Positions 44,113 through 52,405 of a stretch of 56,483 nucleotides of DNA are shown here, in pieces. The stretch is from Caldilineales bacterium (lineage in GTDB: Bacteria > Chloroflexota > Anaerolineae > J102): positions 1 to 56,483 of the forward strand of contig JAIBAP010000038.1 of assembly GCA_019695115.1 (NCBI GenBank), written 5' to 3'. Position 1 is the stretch's first letter. Every line of letters starts with the position of its first letter. Below the pieces are notes generated by a model that was not told the DNA's origin, made no database searches, and saw only the letters and a list, made by a program, of their open reading frames with translations. The translations under genes and the position numbers were made by a program.

Positions 44113-45032
44113 GGTGTATCGGAGAGGGGAACACAGCAGGCGCCGCCCTGACGCCGAAAGAGTTGGACGGGCGGGAGCGGGACAGAAACAAGAGCCTGCA
44201 CCAGGTCGGGGCGCGACTTGTGGCGGGCCAAGAGCGCCAGGGCCTCGTCGGCGGCGGCGTAGGCCAGGGCGGCCATGGGGGTGGGTGGGGCGCCGGCCAG
44301 TTGTTCATAGGCAGACGTGAAATCGGTGGGCAGGGTCGCGGGGACGGCCATCGCCCAGACCAGTCCCTCTGCCCCATCTCCGGCCCAGATGCCGAACGCT
44401 TCCTCGGCTGCCACCGACCCGGCCGCTGGAACCAGATCCGGGCGGGTCTTCACGAGATCAGCCAGGGTAAGCGGATCGCCCAGCCAAATGCCGGGGGTGG
44501 TGACGGGCAGCTGCCAGGTGGAGGTGGCATCGGGTGCAGAAGCAGCCAACGCCTGGGCGATGCGGCTGCCTGTGCCGGCAAAGGGCGCGATGCCAGGCGG
44601 CAGGGCATCGGGCAGGGGGGCCAGGCTGAGGGTGGGGAGGCCATGATCGGCCAGTTTGGGTAGGCTGGCGAGGGCTGTATGGCCTTGCGGCGGGCCGAGT
44701 ACGAGCAACACATCCGGGTCGAGGGCTAGTTGGTCGGGGAGGATGGCGGCCAGGGCGGGGTCGCCGTCATCGTTGAGCGCCACCAGTTCGACCCGCGGCA
44801 CGTTGCCGGCGTCGTTCCATTGCTGGATGCGCAGGCGCACAGCATGAAGCACACTGTAGCCCAGCGAGCGCGATGGCCCCTCGAAGGGCGCGATCAGGCC
44901 GATCTTGACCACCGGCGGTGCACCCCGATTGGCGCACGCGCCCAAAACCAGGCCCGCCGCCAAACCCATCAGCCCAATGCACGCCGCGGTCATTGCTGAC
45001 CGGAGGAGTCTCGACATCTTTGTCGTCATCAC
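44109..45032 (-). CDS. Periplasmic-binding-protein-like lipoprotein
   Basis: The protein has 307 residues. The lipoprotein signal ends LVLGACANRG with Cys33. The mature part VVKIGLIAPFEGPSRSLGYS is the start of a Leu/Ile/Val-binding (Peripla_BP_6) fold, and VLLVLGPPQGHTALASLPKLADHGLPTL-like text (in parts) follows its first domain. It is shorter than transporter-linked members (about 350-400) and no permease genes are nearby. It may sense or tether something during envelope growth alongside mltG and the GT4 enzyme. Confidence 0.75.
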   Translation of the reverse strand: MMTTKMSRLLRSAMTAACIGLMGLAAGLVLGACANRGAPPVVKIGLIAPFEGPSRSLGYSVLHAVRLRIQQWNDAGNVPRVELVALNDDGDPALAAILPDQLALDPDVLLVLGPPQGHTALASLPKLADHGLPTLSLAPLPDALPPGIAPFAGTGSRIAQALAASAPDATSTWQLPVTTPGIWLGDPLTLADLVKTRPDLVPAAGSVAAEEAFGIWAGDGAEGLVWAMAVPATLPTDFTSAYEQLAGAPPTPMAALAYAAADEALALLARHKSRPDLVQALVSVPLPPVQLFRRQGGACCVPLSDTP

Positions 45033-45073
45033 CTGTAGGAAGAACTGTGTATCAGGAAGAGGTCACGATGCCC

Positions 45074-46294
45074 TCAGCCCCCGGAACCGTAGGTCTGGAC
45101 GTTGAGTTGGTGTTCGGCGCCGGTGGTGGCGAAGACGTGGGCGCCATCGCCGCTGGCCACGAAGTAACAGTAGAGGGTGTCGGCTGGCTGAATAGCGGCC
45201 TGGATCGAGGCCAGGCTGGGGCTGGCGATGGGGCCGGGAGGCAGGCCGGGATAGACGTAGGTGTTGTAGGGTGAGTTGAATTGCAGGTAGTCCTCCACCT
45301 TCTGCACGGTCGGCCACCAGGTGCCTTTTTCGGGGTCGAAGCCCATGGCATATTGGGCGGTCGGGTCGGCCTGGAGGTAGCCAAAGGTCTCGTTGGCACA
45401 GGTATCGCCCAGGCGGTTGCGGTAGGTCGAGGCGATCAGCGGGCGCTCATCGGCCAGAACGGCCTCGCGTTCGATGATCGAAGCCAGGGTCAGGGCCTGG
45501 TGAAAGGTGAGACCAGAGGCGGCAATCGCCTGGCGCATATTGTCATCCACGCGCAGTTCGAGCGTCTCGAACATCGTACGCAGCACCTGGGCCGAGGTGG
45601 CGCCGATGGGGAAACGATAGGTGTCAGGGAACAGGTAGCCTTCGAACGAAACCCCGGCCGGCTTGTCTTTGATCAGCGGATAGTCGGGCAGGCCCAGCAA
45701 CGCCAGGTCGCCCGACCGCACGGTGGCCAAGAAGTCAGCGGCGCCGACGACGCCGGCCTCTTCCAGCACCTGGGCGATCTCCTCAGCCCGTTTGCCCTCC
45801 GGGATGCGAACCGTGACCTCCTCAGCGCGCGCGCTCTGCAGGGCTGCGGCGATCTCCGGCACGTTCATGGCCTTCGAGAGCAGGAAGTCCCCGGCCTCAA
45901 GTTGCTGGTCGATGCCATTCATCCGCATATACAGCCGGAACAGGCTGGCGTTGCGGATCAGGCCCAGGTCTTCGAGTCGCTGCGAGATGTCGAAACCGGT
46001 TTCGCCCAGGGCGACATGGAAGGGCATGGGTTCGGCGTTGGCGTCCACCGGTGTTTCGATGGCGCCGCGGTTCAGGTTGAGATAGAACTGCAAGGCCTGA
46101 TCTTCGATGGTATCGGGGTTGAGGGTGCGCCAGGGAGCGTTGACATTGCGCACCAGTTTGGCATCGCTGCCTTCCTGTCGGTAAGCTGCCGACTGCGAGC
46201 GCGTCCATTGTCCGGCAACCCAGGCGATGGCAGCGATGGCGGCAACGGTGGCAAGGAAGAAAAGCAGGCGAGGCAGAGCGCGGATGAATGACAT
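45074..46294 (-). CDS. mltG: MltG, endolytic murein transglycosylase
   Basis: The protein has 406 residues. One N-terminal membrane anchor (about 9-28) is followed by a LysM-like subdomain and the YceG catalytic domain. Landmarks are VRIPEGKRAEEIAQ, FEGYLFPDTYRFP, LASIIEREAVLADER with the likely catalytic Glu275, and NTYVYPGLPPGPIASPS. MltG cuts nascent glycan strands and helps set their length. The gene follows ruvX by 26 bases, a common bacterial neighbour pair. Confidence 0.95.
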   Translation of the reverse strand: MSFIRALPRLLFFLATVAAIAAIAWVAGQWTRSQSAAYRQEGSDAKLVRNVNAPWRTLNPDTIEDQALQFYLNLNRGAIETPVDANAEPMPFHVALGETGFDISQRLEDLGLIRNASLFRLYMRMNGIDQQLEAGDFLLSKAMNVPEIAAALQSARAEEVTVRIPEGKRAEEIAQVLEEAGVVGAADFLATVRSGDLALLGLPDYPLIKDKPAGVSFEGYLFPDTYRFPIGATSAQVLRTMFETLELRVDDNMRQAIAASGLTFHQALTLASIIEREAVLADERPLIASTYRNRLGDTCANETFGYLQADPTAQYAMGFDPEKGTWWPTVQKVEDYLQFNSPYNTYVYPGLPPGPIASPSLASIQAAIQPADTLYCYFVASGDGAHVFATTGAEHQLNVQTYGSGG

Positions 46295-46321
46295 AGTGAC
46301 TGGTGATCGCCAGGTCGAGGC

Positions 46322-46735
46322 CTAGCCATCTTTCGGTTGGGCGTCGAAGAAGGACTGCAAGATGAGAGTGGCGGCGATGGCGTCGTTGTGGGGATGGCGG
46401 CGGCGGCCAAGCTCGCCGATGATCTCGTCGGCAGCGAAGGAACTGAGACGTTCATCCCAGAAGCTGACGGGCAACGATACCTGCCGCTCCATGAGACGAA
46501 CGTAGTTGCGAATTCGTTTCGCCTGCGGGCCTTCGCTGCCATCCATGTTGTAGGGCAGCCCGACCAGCAGCCGGTCGGCGTGGTTTTCGGCGGCGATGCG
46601 GGCGATGGCGGCGAACTCTTCGCGCTTGACCCGACGGGTGATGATCCCCAGCGGCCGGGCCAGGCGGGCATCATCGCTGCCGGCTGCCAGGCCGATGCGT
46701 CGTTCGCCGATGTCGAGCGCCAACCAGGTGGGCAT
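46322..46735 (-). CDS. ruvX: RuvX/YqgF, Holliday junction resolvase-like / pre-16S rRNA nuclease
   Basis: The protein has 137 residues, normal for the family. The RNase H fold begins WLALDIGERRIGLAAGS with the first catalytic Asp. LLVGLPYNMDGSEGPQA and VSFWDERLSSFAADEI carry the conserved Gly-Leu-Pro and Asp-Glu-Arg motifs, and HNDAIAATLILQSF the last Asp. YqgF matures the 16S rRNA 5' end in E. coli. It lies 33 bases after the baseplate-J-like gene in the mltG operon. Confidence 0.95.
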   Translation of the reverse strand: MPTWLALDIGERRIGLAAGSDDARLARPLGIITRRVKREEFAAIARIAAENHADRLLVGLPYNMDGSEGPQAKRIRNYVRLMERQVSLPVSFWDERLSSFAADEIIGELGRRRHPHNDAIAATLILQSFFDAQPKDG

Positions 46736-46768
46736 GGGGTCAGCAGAACGGTCGGGGCAGGGTGGCGC

Positions 46769-48334
46769 CTACTCTTGCAGGACGCGCACCCGGATGCGGG
46801 TGGGGATGTAGGGCAGGCGGCCAAGCCAGTCGCGGTCGAGTTCGATCACAGGCGGCCTGGCCAGGTCGAACCGGCGCTGAAGCACGGCTGCCGCCTCGGA
46901 AACCGGCACGCCGGCCAGGAGGGCGCGCACTTGGCCGGCCGGGATGGGCGCCAGGGCGTCGCCGCTGGCCGTCAGGGTCATGGCAACGGCTTCGGCCTCG
47001 AAACGGTTGAAGGTCGGTTGCCCGATCTGCACCGTGTCTTCGAGCAGGAAATTCTCGGCAGGGACGGTGTTGCGAAGCGAGCGGTCGGCCAGGCTGCGGG
47101 CGCCATCGAGATCGACGGCCGTCCCGCGCGCCAGTAGTTGCAGCGTCAGGCCCACGCTGTCGGCCTGCTCGCCGGCAAAACGGTCGTAGGTCTCGGCCAG
47201 GGTGAAGGTCTCAACCGTCTCGGGCGGGATGTACTCGCCCTGGCGCAGGCTGGCGGCCAGTTTCTCGTAGGCCAGCCGCTGCACGCTTTCCTGCAACTGG
47301 CCCAACACCCTCTCCTTGTCGGCCTGGGTGACGACGACAACATCGGCCACCGAGCCGCCGCCCGTGCCTGCTTCGTTGTTGGCGCGCAGGCTGAGGCCGA
47401 GCGGTCCCTCCACCTCACTGATCGTGCCGGCGGACACGTTTCCCTGGCGCCCCGACTCGACCGCTTCGATCGCCACCCCGGCCCGCTGCCCGATTCCGGA
47501 CGGCACCGTGACCTCGGCCTGGGTGCGAAAGCGGATGTTGTTGCCCGTGACCGTGCGCACCACCGTGTTGACAGGGACTTTGACCTCGCGGGCGGTGCGG
47601 TTGATCAAGATGACGAAGCCGCGGGCCTTGCCCGCCGGCGCAAAGTCGGAGCCAGTGGCCTGGGTCGAGGCTGTGCCCTCGACGCGCGCCTGGACGAGAC
47701 GCGCCGGCACCAGGCTGTTGCTGGCATTGGGTTCATCGATGCCGGTCTGGGCCGTTACCTCGACGGAACTGACGAAACGGGTATGCGCCGGGGTGAGGGT
47801 GACGGTGGCGCTGGGGAGCAGCACCATCGCCAGCCCAAAGAGCAGACCGGCGATCAGCAAGCTGATGGCCACATAGCCGAGCGAACGCGCCCACCAGGCG
47901 TCTCGTCGCCGGCGGATGACGCCATCAAAGACTGTGACCCCACCGGCCGTGGCGATGACGGGCGCAGCCAGACCCAGCCCCACCTTCTGCGGTGGGCGGA
48001 CAACGGCCGGCCGGGCGGCAGTGGGCGCGGGCAGGGCAGGTTCGGGCCTGGGATAGCGCCAACGCTCGCTCGCAGCCTGGGCCGAGGCAAAGGTGGGCAC
48101 GCCGGCGCGCCGGGCAAAGTAGCACACGTCGGCGTCGGCTGTGACAAGCCCCACCTGCACCCCGGCGGCGTCGGCCTGGCGGCGCAGCAGCCGCAGCCGC
48201 ACCTCGCTGGCGAATTCATCGGCCGGCGCGGGCAAGACGAAGGCGACCCGCTCGCCGGCGATGGCCTGGCGGACGCCGACGCCGGCAGCGGCCAGCGTGG
48301 CCGGCGCAGGGAGATCGATGATGTGAAGGGACAT
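46769..48334 (-). CDS. Membrane protein with baseplate J/gp47-like domain
   Basis: The protein has 521 residues from ATG 48334 (MSLHIIDLPAPATL); an upstream in-frame ATG at 48442 lies in a repeat array and is rejected. Residues 1-150 form a cytosolic part resembling a small alpha/beta domain, then a single membrane helix (about 170-192, YVAISLLIAGLLFGLAMVLL). The outside half has VEVTAQTGIDEPNASNSLVPAR, then VPVNTVVRTVTGNNIRFRTQ and VAIEAVESGRQGNVSAGTI, the beta-domain pattern of phage baseplate J proteins. No other phage or injection genes are near, so it is probably a chromosomal envelope protein. It heads the operon with ruvX, mltG, the binding lipoprotein and the GT4 gene. Confidence 0.75.
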   Translation of the reverse strand: MSLHIIDLPAPATLAAAGVGVRQAIAGERVAFVLPAPADEFASEVRLRLLRRQADAAGVQVGLVTADADVCYFARRAGVPTFASAQAASERWRYPRPEPALPAPTAARPAVVRPPQKVGLGLAAPVIATAGGVTVFDGVIRRRRDAWWARSLGYVAISLLIAGLLFGLAMVLLPSATVTLTPAHTRFVSSVEVTAQTGIDEPNASNSLVPARLVQARVEGTASTQATGSDFAPAGKARGFVILINRTAREVKVPVNTVVRTVTGNNIRFRTQAEVTVPSGIGQRAGVAIEAVESGRQGNVSAGTISEVEGPLGLSLRANNEAGTGGGSVADVVVVTQADKERVLGQLQESVQRLAYEKLAASLRQGEYIPPETVETFTLAETYDRFAGEQADSVGLTLQLLARGTAVDLDGARSLADRSLRNTVPAENFLLEDTVQIGQPTFNRFEAEAVAMTLTASGDALAPIPAGQVRALLAGVPVSEAAAVLQRRFDLARPPVIELDRDWLGRLPYIPTRIRVRVLQE

Positions 48335-48371
48335 CAGGAGAAGGTGAACACTTAGAAAATCGCTATCGTCC

Positions 48372-48440
48372 ACCGATGGACGAAGGACGAAGCGTTTCGA
48401 TGGAGGAATCGCTTTGGTCCTCCGTCTTTCGTCTTTCGTC
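48372..48440. repeat. Palindromic heptanucleotide arrays (GACGAAG / TTCGTCT)
   Basis: GATGGAC-GAAGGAC-GAAGC units (48374-48394) face TCCGTCT-TTCGTCT-TTCGTC units (48418-48440), which are near-complementary. A hairpin could form upstream of the baseplate-J-like gene and downstream of the nucleotidyltransferase gene. Confidence 0.78.
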
Positions 48441-48480
48441 AAATCAGAAACGGAACTTATGTTTTCAAAGTGACTTGGGC

Positions 48481-48789
48481 TTAGACAAGCGGGATGCCAG
48501 TGTTCAAGATTTCGGCGACGAAGGGGGTGGGGTCGTCGAACTCCGCACTGGAAAACGGATGTGGTTCGATGCGACTATCGAAATTGGCGCTCCATTTCAT
48601 CAATTCCATTTGCATCAGAAATGAGTTCTCGAGATTGCTCATTGCTATCCCCAGGTCGATATCACTGTCATCATCGAAGTCGCCCTTAGCATAAGAGCCA
48701 AATAGATAGGCGCGATCAAAGCTAATATCATTGTTTTTCAGCATATTCAAGTATCCCTGGGCTAACTTCACAGCAGTGGTTTGATCCAT
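48481..48789 (-). CDS. MNT-type minimal nucleotidyltransferase (antitoxin-like)
   Basis: The protein has 102 residues. The polymerase-beta-like motif GSYAKGDFDDDSDIDL (31-46) has the GSxxxG and DxD residues needed for catalysis. In HEPN/MNT toxin-antitoxin pairs this enzyme silences the HEPN RNase by adding AMP to a tyrosine. The partner HEPN gene is 26 bases upstream, in the order toxin then antitoxin. Confidence 0.88.
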   Translation of the reverse strand: MDQTTAVKLAQGYLNMLKNNDISFDRAYLFGSYAKGDFDDDSDIDLGIAMSNLENSFLMQMELMKWSANFDSRIEPHPFSSAEFDDPTPFVAEILNTGIPLV

Positions 48790-48815
48790 GTTCTGAATTC
48801 TCCTATATCAGCCAT

Positions 48816-49172
48816 CTATTTCGCGGCAAACGTCTTCGTTGCTGTGCGGTAGAAATCATGCCTGTAATCTTCGTAGTGTCCGCGAAGATTGAAGGTCGTC
48901 ACTTGCGCTAGGAACATCCTCGTTTCAGGAGTCACATCGAGCAACGAGCGATCGGCTAAACGAACCAGGTTGTGCCAGCGAGGTAGCTCTTCATCAAATT
49001 GCTTGATGAAGTAGGCTTTGATCAGCTTCTCGGTAACAAGATGGCCGACGAAGAGCGCCCAGGCATAGTCACCGCTCTCGAAAAGGTGCTGCATCGTCAC
49101 AAAGTCACGGTCGGCGGACGCAACCCAGTGCGCTACTTTTGCTGCGCGATCCGTCGCCAAATCCTCAGGCAT
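48816..49172 (-). CDS. HEPN-domain protein (toxin-like), coupled to alaS
   Basis: The protein has 118 residues from ATG 49172, which overlaps the alaS stop by eight bases (ATGCCTGA); the longer frame antisense-like inside alaS is rejected. The HEPN four-helix bundle is suggested by AKVAHWVASADRDFVTM, YAWALFVGHLVTEKLIKAYF and WHNLVRLADRS. The end reads NLRGHYEDYRHDFY. The classic R-x4-6-H RNase motif is not clean here, so RNase activity is uncertain. HYEDY offers tyrosines that could be AMPylated by the neighbouring nucleotidyltransferase. Confidence 0.8.
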   Translation of the reverse strand: MPEDLATDRAAKVAHWVASADRDFVTMQHLFESGDYAWALFVGHLVTEKLIKAYFIKQFDEELPRWHNLVRLADRSLLDVTPETRMFLAQVTTFNLRGHYEDYRHDFYRTATKTFAAK

Positions 49173-51885
49173 GAGGGCGAACGGTCTCGACGGCAGCTGC
49201 CAGGGCGTCGGCCAGCCGGCTGGGGTCTCTGCCGCCGGCCTGGGCCATGTCCGGCCGGCCGCCGCCGCTGCCGCCGATGACGGGGCCGATGGCTTTGACG
49301 ATGGCGTTAGCATTGACGCCGCTGGCGACGACGTCGGGCGTGGCTGCGGCCAGGACGGCCGGGCGGCCATCGAAGACGGCGCCCAACACGACGACCCCGG
49401 AACCGAGCTTGTTCCGCAGATCGTCGGCCATCAGCCGCATCCCATTCATATCCGCCACTTCTACGGTCGTGGCCAGGACGGTGATGCTGCCGACCTTCTG
49501 CGCTTTGCGGGCCAGTTCTTCCGCCTGGTGGACGATGGCCTGTTGGCGGAGTCGCTGCAACTCGCGCGCCATGTCGCTCACCTGGTCGCGCAGGTCTTGC
49601 AGCCTGGCTTCCAGGGATACAACCGGCGCACTGAGCGAGTGCGACAGCCGGTTGAGGATGCCCAGATGTTGGCGGGCGAAGTGTTCGGCTCCGGCCCCGG
49701 TCAGGGCCTCGATGCGTCGCACGCCCGCCGCGGACGCACCTTCGCTGACAATGACGAAGCTCCCGATCTGGGCCGTGTTGTGGACGTGGGTGCCGCCACA
49801 CAACTCGCGACTACAAAAATCATGTCCCCCAGTCTCGACACGTTCGATGCAATCGCCCAGAAAGACCGTGCGGACGATGTCGCCGTACTTTTCGGTAAAG
49901 AGGGCGGTGGCGCCTTCGGCAAGGGCCTGTTTGTAGCCCTTGTGTTCGATCTTCAGCGGATAACCGGCCAGAATCGCCTGGTTGACGGTTTCGCTAATGT
50001 GGTCGAGTTGGTCGATTGTGATTGGGGCATCGTAGCTGAAGTCGAAGCGCAGCCGGTCGGGCGCGACCAACGACCCAGCCTGGTGCACATCGCGGCCCAG
50101 GTGGGTGCGCAGGGCCTCGTGCAGCAAGTGGGTGGCGGTGTGATTGCGCATGATGTCCCACCGCCGGCCGGCATCCACCACCGCTTCGGCGCTGTCGCCG
50201 ATGCGCGGGCTGCCGGCGACGATGGTGGCGCGATGGACGGGCAGCGCCGACACTGGCCGGGCCATGTCGGTCACTCGCGCTTCCCAACCGGCGGCGATGA
50301 TCCGACCGGTGTCGCTGACCTGGCCGCCGGCGGCGACATAGAATGGCGTCTCGGCCAGGATGAGGTCCACTTCCTCGCCGGCGCCGGCGCTTTCCACCAA
50401 CTCGCCCTGGCTCAGGATGCCGATCACCTGAGTGGTGCAGGTCAGAGCGCCGTAGGGGTCGTAATCGATGCCGCCCTCGGGCAGCAGGCCGCGCTGCTGG
50501 AGCTTGCCCAGCGCCCGCGCGTAGTGCTCGGCGCCGGCGGCGAATTGAATCTCGCCGATCTTGCCCTGGCTGGTGCGGCGATGCGCTTCTTCGGCGGCCT
50601 GGAACCCGGCTTCCTCGATGGTGAAGCCGCGCTCATTGCAGATGTCGCGGGTGATGGGCAACGGCAGGCCGTACGTTGACTTCAGATCGAAGGCGCTGTC
50701 GCCGGGCAATTCGCTGATCCCCTGCGCCGACAGTTCCGCCAGAATACGATCCAGTTCAGACTGAGCGCGGTCAAGGGCGGCGATGAACTGCTCCTCCTCG
50801 CGCGTCACCGTGCGGCGGATGAGGGCGGCGCGGTCGTTCAGTTCGGGATAGATGCTGCCCATGCGGGCAATCACGGCCTCGCCGACCTGGGCCAGGAAGG
50901 GGCTGGTGAGGCCCATCGTGCGGCCAAAACGGAAGGCGCGGCGGATGACCGTGCGCAGCACATAGGGCGCGCCCGCCGGGCCGGGGCGGACGCCATCGGC
51001 GATGAGGAAGGCGGCCGCCCGGGCGTGGTCGGCGATGACGCGGTAGGCCGTCTGGTAGTGCTGGCGTTGGTCGGTTGTGTGGCCGAGCAGGGCCTGGATG
51101 TGATCGAGGATGGGCGTGAAGAGGTCGGTTTCGTAGTTGACCGGCGTACCCTGCACCACACCGACGATGCGCTCCAGCCCCATGCCGGTGTCGATGCCGG
51201 GCCGGGGCAGGGGGGTGCGCACGCCGTTGGCATCCTGGTTGTACTGCATGAAGACCAGGTTCCAGATTTCCAGCCAGCGGTCGCAGCCGTTGTCGATCAA
51301 GACCGAGCAATCGGGCCGGCCGCAGGTGCAGGCTTGTGGCCCCCAGTCGAAGTGCACCTCGCTGGTGGGACCGCAGGGGCCGACATCGCCCATCGACCAG
51401 AAGTTGGTCTTTTCGCCCATGCGGTAGACCCGGGCCGGGTCGATGCCCATGTCCTGCGTCCAGTAACCAAAGGCGTCGTCGTCGTCCTGGAAGACGGTGT
51501 AGTACAGCCGGGCGGGGTCGAGCCCAAGCACCCCGGTGAGGAAGTCGTAGGCAAAGCGGATGGCGTCGCGCTTGAAGTAGTCGCCAAAGCTGAAGTTGCC
51601 CAGCATCTCGAAAAAGGTGTGATGCCGGGGCGAAGGGCCGACGTTTTCCAGGTCGTTGTGTTTGCCCGAGCCGCGCACGCACTTCTGGGCCGTGGCCGCG
51701 CGCAGGTAGGGCCGGGTCTCGAAGCCCAGGAACACATCCTTGAACTGCACCATGCCGGCGTTGGTCAGCAGGATGGTGTCGTCGTTGTAGGGGATGAGGG
51801 AGGAGCTGGGGACGCGCTGGTGGCCGTGTTCTTCGAAGAATTCGAGGAAGGCGTCGCGGACTTGGTCGCTGGTGAACGGGCGCAT
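49165..51885 (-). CDS. alaS: Alanyl-tRNA synthetase
   Basis: The protein has 906 residues from ATG 51885 (MRPFTSDQVRDAFLEFFEE). The class II catalytic core has LTNAGMVQFKDVFLG and FFEMLGNFSFGDYFKRDAI. The editing domain has HTATHLLHEAL and CSRELCGGTHVHNT, with the zinc/editing His and Cys. A central insertion CTCGRPDC is a cysteine cluster seen in some bacterial AlaRS. The C-terminal DHHA1-type domain ends the protein. It charges tRNA-Ala and proofreads Ser/Gly. Downstream it is translationally coupled to the HEPN gene. A hairpin lies 39-66 bases upstream. Confidence 0.97.
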   Translation of the reverse strand: MRPFTSDQVRDAFLEFFEEHGHQRVPSSSLIPYNDDTILLTNAGMVQFKDVFLGFETRPYLRAATAQKCVRGSGKHNDLENVGPSPRHHTFFEMLGNFSFGDYFKRDAIRFAYDFLTGVLGLDPARLYYTVFQDDDDAFGYWTQDMGIDPARVYRMGEKTNFWSMGDVGPCGPTSEVHFDWGPQACTCGRPDCSVLIDNGCDRWLEIWNLVFMQYNQDANGVRTPLPRPGIDTGMGLERIVGVVQGTPVNYETDLFTPILDHIQALLGHTTDQRQHYQTAYRVIADHARAAAFLIADGVRPGPAGAPYVLRTVIRRAFRFGRTMGLTSPFLAQVGEAVIARMGSIYPELNDRAALIRRTVTREEEQFIAALDRAQSELDRILAELSAQGISELPGDSAFDLKSTYGLPLPITRDICNERGFTIEEAGFQAAEEAHRRTSQGKIGEIQFAAGAEHYARALGKLQQRGLLPEGGIDYDPYGALTCTTQVIGILSQGELVESAGAGEEVDLILAETPFYVAAGGQVSDTGRIIAAGWEARVTDMARPVSALPVHRATIVAGSPRIGDSAEAVVDAGRRWDIMRNHTATHLLHEALRTHLGRDVHQAGSLVAPDRLRFDFSYDAPITIDQLDHISETVNQAILAGYPLKIEHKGYKQALAEGATALFTEKYGDIVRTVFLGDCIERVETGGHDFCSRELCGGTHVHNTAQIGSFVIVSEGASAAGVRRIEALTGAGAEHFARQHLGILNRLSHSLSAPVVSLEARLQDLRDQVSDMARELQRLRQQAIVHQAEELARKAQKVGSITVLATTVEVADMNGMRLMADDLRNKLGSGVVVLGAVFDGRPAVLAAATPDVVASGVNANAIVKAIGPVIGGSGGGRPDMAQAGGRDPSRLADALAAAVETVRPHA

Positions 51886-51923
51886 GGGGTGTCGTGGGCA
51901 GGGGAAGGGGCGGTAAGACGAAA

Positions 51924-51951
51924 TTGCAGCCTGGGTGGGGCCAGGCTGCAA
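51924..51951 (-). terminator. Hairpin upstream of alaS (terminator or attenuator)
   Basis: TTGCAGCCTGG and CCAGGCTGCAA form an 11-bp perfect stem around GTGGGG. On the minus strand it is followed by TTTCGTC and then alaS, 38 bases on. It could end the upstream antitoxin/HNH transcript or attenuate alaS; no T-box features were found. Confidence 0.6.
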
Positions 51952-51999
51952 TCCGATTCTACTCGTTTTTTGTCCTTTCGGCCAAAAAGCCGGGCGAGG

Positions 52000-52095
52000 C
52001 TACAAGCCTATGACTTTGCTCAACCCCGCAAGCGCCGAACGATAATCAGCGCGATGAATGACCAATTGTCGAAGCGAGAAAGGTATATGGCGCAT
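52000..52095 (-). pseudogene. Truncated HNH endonuclease remnant
   Basis: Directly after the small antitoxin-like gene (TGAATG junction) a 31-residue frame reads MRHIPFSLRQLVIHRADYRS and then ends. LRQLV..RADYR resembles the N-terminus of short HNH endonucleases (LRxxVxxRAxxRCEYC), with the first zinc Cys replaced and the rest lost. Small proteins like the upstream one are often followed by such an HNH gene. The call is by resemblance. Confidence 0.42.
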
Positions 52096-52305
52096 TCAAA
52101 TCGGCTGTTCGTTGGGCAGAGAACGCAGCTCGAGCAGAGACAAGAATTCCGCCAGATCGACAAGGCCCTCGGCCTCGTCTCGCTCGCGGCCGGTCAATTT
52201 CTCGCCTGCATCCTGACGGTCAAGCAGATCCTGGAGGCGGGCCTGCACCGCTTCTGGCAAACGAAAATGCAACATTTCGACGGGAAGTTCGATGGTTTGG
52301 ATCAT
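52096..52305 (-). CDS. Small antitoxin-like protein upstream of HNH remnant
   Basis: The protein has 69 residues from ATG 52305 (MIQTIELPVEMLHFRLPEAV). The segment LPEAVQARLQDLLDRQDAGE then LTGRERDEAEGLVDLAEFLS matches a small uncharacterised family common in cyanobacteria and Chloroflexota, usually paired with HNH or PIN genes. It is mostly helical. ATG 52377 is possible but adds residues without family resemblance. Its partner appears to have decayed. Confidence 0.68.
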   Translation of the reverse strand: MIQTIELPVEMLHFRLPEAVQARLQDLLDRQDAGEKLTGRERDEAEGLVDLAEFLSLLELRSLPNEQPI

Positions 52306-52405
52306 GGCTGGCAACTCTTCTGAAAGTGGCGCCTTGCACCGACCAGAGTATAGCATGAGCGACACGCCGGCGGTCAATCGCCCCGCCGACTCAGCCCGCT
52401 GTATC

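Noticed and set aside
46769-48334. Prophage or contractile injection cluster
   Set aside because: Only one baseplate-J-like domain is present, on a membrane-anchored protein, with housekeeping neighbours and no tail, capsid or integrase genes.
51924-51951. T-box riboswitch before alaS
   Set aside because: Only a single simple hairpin is visible; no specifier loop or T-box core sequence was found.
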